From positions 402,595,889 to 402,659,888 of the forward strand of contig NC_081408.1 in NCBI RefSeq assembly GCF_030272615.1: a stretch of 64,000 nucleotides of DNA, given 5' to 3'. Below the pieces are notes generated by a model. That model was not told the origin of the DNA. It was given only the letters and a program-made list of their open reading frames with translations, and did no database searches. The position numbers were made by a program, and so were the translations under genes. Within the stretch, counting starts at the first letter, position 1. Every line of letters starts with the position of its first letter. Below, in pieces: positions 56,537 to 64,000 of the stretch. The stretch comes from Cryptomeria japonica. Taxonomy: Eukaryota; Streptophyta; Pinopsida; Cupressales; Cupressaceae.

Positions 56537-59500
56537 TGTTGGTGCCCAAAACCACAAATTGGAAAACTTAAGGATTTGCCAAGCCCTTAACTGATCCAAC
56601 TAGCCTTGGCCAATGAACAGGGATGGTCAAAGACCAAATCCCTTTGCACTTAAGGCTCCACTGAACCTAGGTGGGTATACCTCTCCCTGTCAAGCATAAA
56701 AAGAGTTATTTAAAGTATATTTAAGCTTTATGGTTAGCAAATGCAACACTGGCAAATGATTGTTCTGCAATTATGCTTTATTATGTGCTTTAAGTGAATG
56801 CTTTTAAAAGGAAATGAAATTGGTTATGATTGTATATTAAGAATAAGAATGCTTTCAGGACTTAAAAGAAATATGCAAAGATCAGTTCATATAGGGTTTG
56901 GGAAGAATATTTCTCTATCAAGGACCTTAAATGCATAACAAACCAGGACCTTAAAAGATAAATAACAGACTAGTGCCTCTATCCAGGGATATTTATGACA
57001 CTTTGTGGACAAGAGATTTTATCAACTCCAGAGATAATATTAATCATCAACTATGAAGGTTTCAGTATGTGTTACACAAACAATGAAAACCCAATCTCAC
57101 ATTTAATGTAACAGCATGTGATGGCACATCATAGCAAATCAAATGACAGATTTATCAAGAGGACAAAGATAACTCATCAACACAAAAGTATGCACAATAT
57201 TTAGAAAAGAAACAGTGAACCTTGTATATTAATCTTTAGGAGATGATTGTATACATAAGTTGCACTTGAAGATACTCCATTACAGATTATTTGCACAAAA
57301 AGATACTTCTTCTTCCTATAGACTTCCCTAATACATATAACTTGCAGTCCTTCCCCGTAGTATTTCCCCCCATTTTTATTACATACAAAAATGACTCCCT
57401 ATAAGTATGTGAATCAAAAGACATATATGAAAGGGCACACCCTTTCATACACAGAAGGGAGTTACAGACAATTGCATTCCAAAGGACACACCCTCTTGTT
57501 TAATAAATAATTATAAATAAGAACCCTAAAAAATACTAAATGATGCTTTAATAATGTGTCTTTTATTCTCCGCCTTGATAAAATTCCTCGGCAAATATTC
57601 ATCATCTTCTCAATATCTCCTGCACACAAGATAAGCCAATCAAATTCATTGATTTAAAAAAAATTAATTACTCTCTATTAGGTTTTGCTTATGAAAGATT
57701 AATAATCCCTTTCCCTAATGCAAGATTAATCCTCCTTAATCAAAGTATATCATCAAGAGGATATTTTGCAAAGTGATATTTATACTTGGGACTTTAAAAA
57801 CATTAATTCATATAATAAAACAAAATATTTACCCTAGTATATACTTCAAAATAATAACAAAAGGTAAAATAATTTATACTAAATAATAATACTTCCCTTG
57901 GAAAATGATATCCACGGATAAATATTCCAACTTTGCAATACCTTTTCATCCTTTTAGGGCAACTTCATCTTTCTTGGGAATATTTTATCATATAGGATAA
58001 ATACTTTGCAAAAATCAATCAAACATTATCATATGATGTAAATAATTTACCCTAATAAATATGTTCAATTTATTACCTAGGGTGAAAAGAACATTAAGGG
58101 AATATAAGATGACATAATAATATATCAAAACCTATTTAGGTCATCATATACTACTTACACTTTTCCCTTTTGATAAAAATATTACAAGTATAACTTTTCA
58201 AAGGCAAGAAATAAAATAATATTTTAATCCTTATCAAAGTGCTATTGCAAAAAATAAAAATCATTATGCCTCTATGTATGATATTGATTATATGAAGTTC
58301 TTAAGGTAACGAAGAAATAATGAAAACTTTCTGCACAATAAAAAACATAATTAGATATTTATTCATTTCAATAAATATAATTTACCCTAAAATATTAAAT
58401 TTATTGATTAAAGGTAAAAATATTTACAAGAGGATAAAAGAAAAATTATAGTACTAAAATCCAATGTTATCCATGATTTTACTTAAAGCACTTTCGAAAC
58501 AAATATCTTTCATCCTATTAGCAAAATATTTCCTCTTCAATTTTCAAAAGATAACAAAATATATATATATATATATATTGGAATATTATTTACATAGCAA
58601 GATTAAATGTAATAATGTCATTTCAAGATAATGATTTAAAATATTAAATAATAGAAAATCATTACAATAAACCTCAAGTGAGAAATACTTACTGCCCTCT
58701 TTCTGCACACAAAATGACATAATCAATTTACTGATGAAAAAATTTATATTAGGGATAATTAGAAAAATAAAATCTTTAATGATATGATCCCTTATGCAAA
58801 AAATAATTTTGCCCTAATAGAGATATATTTAACTTTTTGTTCATAATTTTAGGGCAAAAGATTATAGTGTAATTTCTCAAATCATTAAGTGATTTTTCTT
58901 AGAAATGAACTAAGAAATAAAATCACTTAAAATAAATTCTCAAAATATAAATATATTTAATAAAAAATATTTGAGAAATAATTACTTTTAAGATTAAAAA
59001 GTAAAAATGATATTTGATAATCATTCTACCTCTAATTCAAAACAAAAGTATACTATTAAACTAATATACTTACCCTTGTCAAAAATGAAAACAATATTAC
59101 TTTGTAACCTCATCGGGGTAGCATATACTTATCGGGATAGCACATTATATTCCTACACCGATACCCGATGGTAATGAAGACTTCTCCTTTTAAAATTGCT
59201 TCAAACTATGCAAGAAAATTAAAAAATTAATAATCTCCTGCGGCCTATTTTGGAGTAATTTCATTGTTGACTAACTAGGTATCCAAATGCCACGAAAATT
59301 GGCCAAAAGTTATGATAACTGAAATAAAACATGGATTTTATTTCAAATTTCAAATAACTCGCCAAATTTTGATACTTGCTTTGTAAACTGGCCTGTCAGA
59401 GCTAGTCGCGGGCAATATAAATTTTAAAATAACACATCAAATGAGCTCCGATCTCTATGAAAATTAAATTAGAATCATTTAACATCAAAATATTAAGTGT

Positions 59501-60482
59501 GTTATCCTTTGATTGTTCAAATTCAAAACTTTTTTCTAACGCATTTTTATGTCAGGATCAGTCAGAAAACAATTAAAAGGCAGGTCAGAACTTCTTCGAT
59601 TATCATGAAATCTTACGGGCACATAGTCCCATATACCAAAGAAACTTTCACCAAATGGTTTTCCAAGATATTTTCTGAGCGCGGAGATTTTAATCACCAA
59701 AGTTGACAACTTTTTAATCCTAAAAATTTCACCGACAAACATCTGAAAACTGTCTTTACTTCTGCCTTCAAAAATATGACAAACGGGCTAACGAAGATCT
59801 GAAACCTGGAAAATAGTTTTATTTCCATACAGGTAATCATGTGGACCACTTCATGTGATAAGATATCTATCCGGCCAATAGATGTTAAAATCCAAAGAGA
59901 GCACTTGGTCAACATTGTAATCCTGCAAACAAAAATTCTAAAAAAACTCCATTTAGTTTTAGCCAATGAAAAATAGCAAATAGATTCACAACACTTTGAA
60001 ATTCAGCATCGGGCTTCATTAAGATGAAGATAATATGCACAAATAATTAGTTTGACATAAGGGTTTAATGGGAAAGGGCTATTAATGCTTGAATATGACC
60101 TTTCAATTTGTTATTTATACATTCTAAGAAAATGCACATAGGTTAGCCTCAAGAGAAACAAGAACTGTTATCAAGAGGATCTACAATTTGGCATAGAAAA
60201 TATTTATGATATACAAAATGCATATGATCAATTAAATTGACATAATAATGCTTAGGTGAGAAGAAATCATGATTCGAAAAGACGTACCTGGAATGATTTT
60301 GCCTTTGCAACCACATACATACTTGGAAATCGACCACCTTGTTCATGCACCAAACCTAGTTTCTTAGAGTTGGAAATGGAAGAACCTTCTTGATTATAGA
60401 TGTTAAACATGATTGAACATAGAAATATGCTTTTTGGCATGAATCTGGAACTCTAAAATTTGAAAATTTTAGGGTTCCAATA
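56537..60482 (-). repeat. 3' LTR (~3.95 kb) of the gag-only element
   Basis: Starts TGTTGGTGCCC and ends GGGTTCCAATA (inverted ends; the expected final CA has become TA). The first ~940 bases match 63061-64000. A/T-rich with no supported gene: the open stretches 59497-59966 overlap on both strands. Includes an (AT)n run at 58559-58580. Confidence 0.85.
58559..58580. repeat. (AT)n microsatellite
   Basis: An uninterrupted AT run of about 11 units inside the LTR. Confidence 0.9.
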
Positions 60483-60500
60483 GTGGCTCTTTCTGGGGAC
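60483..60500 (-). promoter_or_regulatory. pre-3'-LTR motif (polypurine-tract position)
   Basis: The sense strand reads GTCCCCAGAAAGAGCCAC directly upstream of the 3' LTR. Close to CCCCCAGTCAGAGCCCC at 6726-6742. Confidence 0.5.
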
Positions 60501-60663
60501 GTATGCTCCATGTGAGCATAGCGAGATCTCAGCTATCTCTGGATAAGAAGACCATTCAATACCATTCCCTTTTGTAAACCATCATTAGAATTAAATTGGG
60601 TGGCCCTAGGCCCCCCAAAAATTGATATTACTTTTTCCCTCTATCAAACACTTGACTCTGGTT

Positions 60664-61888
60664 CTATAACCATGTGAACTTTGTGAATATATTACTCTCA
60701 CTTCCCTCAACATTTATAATCCTCTTCTCTATTTTATCACATTTCTCACAAATGCATTTCATTAATATTACTTGGTTTACAAATAAGTAATTACACTCAC
60801 ATCTTGGTGCAAATTGTGTTTTATGATTTTTAACCTTATACTCATCTTTCCATTGTTCTTGGCATTCAAATGAAAACCCTAATGTTTCATCATATGCCTC
60901 CTTTCTTGAAGAAAATAAATGAACCTCACTATACATAATTTTTACATGGGTGTAATTTTCACAGAGGATTTCAAAATCATAAATTTGAATATCCTTTTTA
61001 CCTTGAAATGTATTTTCCAACTGTGCAATATTCTTTGGAGGGAAAATAAAAGTCTCTCCACTTCCTCTTCCTTGAAAAATATTTGGATCTCCCAATGAAA
61101 TATTCGCATTAGGCTCTACACAACCCTTGATGTAGCATTCCAAATGCTTTACTCCTCCCTGATTGTAATCTATATTTTTCATTTTTACCATCTCTTTATT
61201 TTGGCAAAATATTTCATTTCCTTTAACTAGGAAAATAGGGCACACATAGGAACCCTTTTCACATATCATTTTATGATAGTGAAAACTTGAAAAAAAAATC
61301 GATATTATTTTTTAGAGAGAACCTTTGTGGTAGATTTTCTTTATAATTCCCTTCTCTTAGAATATTATCCAAACCTTGAGGAAATACTTCACTTTTATCA
61401 TATAATAGATTTGGGCATATATTATCCTCATGACTATTTTGCAAAAATATTTCATCTTGCTTACCACGTAGTATTGTCATGTTCTCTTTTATAGTCTCTA
61501 TGTATACTACTTTTGCAAAATTATTTTCATGCATATTTTCTTCTACTTCTCCACACAATGGATGAGTATAAAATTTATGCATACCTTCATAAAAAATCTT
61601 CTGTGGTTGATCACATGCTTTATCTTTTGGAATAATGTCTTCACAAATATCCTCTATAGAGATGTCCTCCTGTGTATAAAATGTATGTATATCTATTTCA
61701 CAAAATGGATTAGAAAAGAATTCATATCTTGGAAACCTTTCTTCAATTTCCTCTAGATATTTGTTGTACTGAAGATTTGAAAAACTATTTCCAAGCACAC
61801 ATCCCCTATTATACTCATCACCGTGTATGAATTCCTTTGACATATTTTCCTTGGAATCATCACTTACTTCATCAAATACACCTTGCAT
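60664..61888 (-). CDS. unknown protein(s) of the gag-only element (205 + 201 codons, one homopolymer shift)
   Basis: Two open frames, 61888-61271 and 61269-60664, separated by a frameshift at a nine-base homopolymer (~61289-61299). Dropping one base joins them into one frame of about 405 codons, so this is probably a single gene. The first part is acidic (NMSKEFIHGDEYNRG, EEIEERFPRYEFF); the second has several Cys pairs near its end (APRCECNYLF, CICEKCDKIEKRI) that could bind metal. No recognised domain. It sits between gag and the 3' LTR, where pol would be. It could be a Gag C-terminal extension, a transduced host sequence or an element-specific factor. Confidence 0.6.
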
Positions 61889-61893
61889 GTGTC

Positions 61894-62741
61894 TTAATCC
61901 ATTAATCTATTTATTTGGAAAAACAAATCCAGACCATTTTTCTGAATGAATTTTTGATATTCTATATCTAATAATTCAGAAGTTTCTTCCACACTGAGAA
62001 ATTCATCATTATGATATTGCATATTGTCTATTTCCATACAAGTCCCATCAATAATGGACTCTTCTTCAATTTGATCCAAACTTCCTTCTTCATCAGGGTC
62101 CTCTGTAAGTTTTATCCTGCATTCATTATCTTCTACAATTATTTCATCAAGTAGATACCTGAGCAAATTATACAACAGAGAGTCATACCCTATCTTATGT
62201 ATCTTTTTTAATAACTCATAAAATGGAGGCTTGAAATCTGAGGATATCTCTTGATAAACTTTGAACATCCTCATGAAGAAATCTACTGCAGATTCATCTT
62301 CTTGTCTTTTTATATTTAAAAATTCATCCAAGGGAGACACATAGGATTCTGCTTCCATAGTGTATTTGTGATCTTCCTCTAGCTCATAGCACATGCTTCC
62401 TTCTTCACCTGCATCATGAAATACATCAAGGAACCATTGCTCCAACTCCCTCCATGGTGAGATGCTCTGTGTAGGGAGTGATTCATAAGCTTCTCTTGCA
62501 TATCCTTCAATGTCCTAATGAATAGTTTCATCACATAATCCTCTGCATAAATCTCATAATCCTTTTTGAATGTATAAAATACATCCAAATGATCAATTGT
62601 TGATTCATCATATTCCCCATGGAATTTTGGTACAAGCTGTGAAAGTTTAGGGAATAACTTGTTTGGAATACATTGAAAGCTACTGAGATCCAACGGCCTG
62701 ATGCCATCTGGAATAAAAGGCTTTCTTTGAAACATTTTCAA
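61894..62741 (-). pseudogene. Gag of the non-autonomous element, frameshifted
   Basis: Frame 62741-62379 starts at ATG (MKMFQRKPFIPDG) and gives SQLVPKFHGEYDESTIDHL and YVMKLFIRTLKDM, the capsid-type Gag core, comparable to LPKFSGDGKVSTDDHL in the 15.75-kb element. Near 62445 the text moves to frame 62445-61894: MEQWFLDVFHDAGEEG, then EESAVDFFMRMFKVYQ-type capsid sequence (residues DESAVDFFMRMFK) and an acidic tail. The two frames overlap at 62379-62445, so a single indel explains the break. Leader is 62742-63039. Confidence 0.8.
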
Positions 62742-62774
62742 AAAGGAAATTTTTCATCTCCCTCTAGGTCTCTT

Positions 62775-63057
62775 CCCCTAGTAGAGTCACCAATTGATAT
62801 AAAAATTCTTATTAGGTAGAGTCACCACCTCCTATGGAGGAAAAATTACTTATTAAGCTCCTGGGTTCTTTCTTCCAGTAGAACACCTTAAATGAGATTC
62901 TGGAATTGATGTTTTATAGACAACTCCCCAGCAGAGTCACCAATTTGTGGTGTGACTCAGATGGGGAAAACAAAACTTATAAAATCTTCAATGAAAAACA
63001 CCAGAGCTTCTAGGTGAATGTCAAACTATGTATGACAACTCCCTAGCAGAGTCACCA
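62775..63057 (-). promoter_or_regulatory. primer-binding site plus three PBS-like copies in the leader
   Basis: The true PBS (TGGTGACTCTGCTAGGGA) is at 63040-63057, three bases from the LTR. Near-copies on the same strand: 62925-62943 (TTGGTGACTCTGCTGGGGA), 62812-62828 (GGTGGTGACTCTACC) and 62775-62793 (TTGGTGACTCTACTAGGGG). The two right-hand copies also share the preceding GACAACTCCC, consistent with duplication of a ~114-bp leader unit. Confidence 0.8.
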
Positions 63058-63060
63058 ATC

Positions 63061-64000
63061 TGTTGGTTCCCAAAACTATAGATTGGAAAACTTAAGGATT
63101 TGCCAAGCCCTTAACTGATCCAACTAGCCTTGGCCAACGAACAGGGATGGTCAAAGACCAAATCCCTCTACACTTAAGGCTCCATTGAACCTAGGTGGGT
63201 ATACCTCTCCCTCTCAAGCACAAAAAGAGTTATTTAAAGTGTATTTAAGCTTTATGGTTAGCAAATACAAAACTGGCAAATGATTGTTCTGCAATTATGC
63301 TTTATTATGTGCTTTAAGTGAATGATTTTGACAAGAAATGAAAATGATTATGATTGTATCTTGAGAATAAGATGCTTTCAGGACTTAAAAGAAATATGCA
63401 AAGATCAGTTCATATAGGGTTTGGGAAGAATGTTTCTCTATCAAGGACCTTGAATGCATACAAATCAAAACCTTAAAAGATCAATAACAGACCAGTGCCT
63501 CTATCTAGGAATATACATGACACTTTGCAGACAAAATATCTTATCAACTCAAGAGACAATTTCTCATCAACTATGAAGGTTCAGTATGCGTTACACAAAC
63601 AATAAGAACTCAATATTTCACTTAATGCAACGGCATGTGATTCACATCATAGTAAATCTATAAACAGATTTATCAAGAGGACAAAGATAATCATCAACAC
63701 AAAATTGTACACAATATTTAGAAAAAGAAACAACGAACCTTGTATATTAATCTTCAGGAAATAATTGCATACATAAGCTGCACTTGCAGATACTCCATTA
63801 CAGATTACTTGCACAAAATGATACTTCTTCTTCCTATAGACTTCCCTAATACAAAATGGCATTTAGTCCTTACAGTAGTATGTTGTTCTCCTCCTTCTTC
63901 TTCCTTTTTACATATAAGAATGACTCCCCCTAAGTATGTCAATCAAAAGACATATATGAAAGGAAACACCCTTTCATTCACAGAAGAGAAAGCTACAGAC
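63061..64000 (-). repeat. 5' LTR of the gag-only element (partial, runs off window)
   Basis: Starts TGTTGGTTCCC and aligns with 56537 onward with scattered substitutions. Continues past the end of the window. Confidence 0.9.

Larger units (their letters stand above)
56537..64000 (-). mobile_element. non-autonomous LTR retrotransposon with gag and two unknown ORFs, no pol
   Basis: 3' LTR 56537-60482 and start of 5' LTR 63061->64000. The internal region is only 2.58 kb. PBS (63040-63057) and a pre-LTR motif (60483-60500) have the same style as the 15.75-kb element. LTR copies differ by roughly 6% by eye over 270 bp, so this is an older insertion. It lacks protease, RT, RNase H and integrase, and would need enzymes from a relative. 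Resembles gag-only 'TR-GAG' style elements. Confidence 0.85.

Noticed and set aside
59497-59966. Three overlapping ORFs of 68-90 codons on both strands as genes
   Set aside because: Inside the 3' LTR of the gag-only element, with no domain and mutual overlap.
62775-63057. CRISPR-like spaced repeats
   Set aside because: Only four imperfect copies with uneven spacing, in a plant retrotransposon leader; they match the primer-binding site.

Overview
The window is transposable-element-dominated nuclear DNA from a plant. It holds plant-type Ty1/copia and Ty3/gypsy (Tat-like) LTR retrotransposons, a plant L1-type LINE with DUF4283 and RNase H domains, and a plant mobile domain (PMD) remnant, all nested and mostly decayed. 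Density, element size (LTRs of 2.5-4.8 kb) and the absence of any recognisable host gene suggest a large-genome seed plant; a gymnosperm is plausible but not provable from the sequence. I found no rRNA, tRNA, CRISPR or bacterial features.

Layout. (1) 1-1947 and 17704-~20983: one plus-strand copia element (5' end outside the window), split by an insertion. Its 3' LTR carries six diverged ~116-bp tandem repeats. (2) 1948-17698: a 15.75-kb minus-strand Ty3/gypsy element inserted into the copia, with two 4,778-bp LTRs and a CAACA target-site duplication. Its unusual feature is a ~1,035-codon reading frame lying entirely inside each LTR, in addition to gag and pol. Its pol order is PR - archaeal-like RNase H - RT - degenerate native RNase H - INT. 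(3) 20984-27294: two related LTR-like blocks around a chromovirus integrase fragment. The first block is interrupted by a 2,532-bp solo LTR (21320-23851, duplication CACAT). (4) ~28160-29830: decayed PMD protein. (5) 31345-39998: an 8.65-kb minus-strand LINE bounded by 19-20-bp target-site duplications, with 1.9 kb of unexplained sequence after its RNase H. (6) 40313-42976: a second solo LTR (duplication GTATG). (7) ~46890-55900: T-rich tandem repeats, then a heavily mutated minus-strand Tat-like gypsy element whose extra RNase H lies in the usual place, between native RNase H and integrase. (8) 56537->64000: a minus-strand non-autonomous LTR element with ~3.95-kb LTRs, a gag, two unknown reading frames, no pol, and four tRNA-primer-site-like motifs in its leader.

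How the parts relate. The copia is older than the gypsy element inside it, whose LTRs differ by only about 1% by eye. Elements 2 and 8 use the same kind of primer-binding site (TGGYGACTYTGCTAGGGA) and share an unusual non-purine motif where the polypurine tract should be, so the gag-only element may depend on a Tat-like partner. The best candidate for something under-described is the LTR-borne gene of element 2, with its own TATA-like promoter inside the LTR, combined with the relocated RNase H. Coding claims come from reading translations and motifs by eye; no database search was run.
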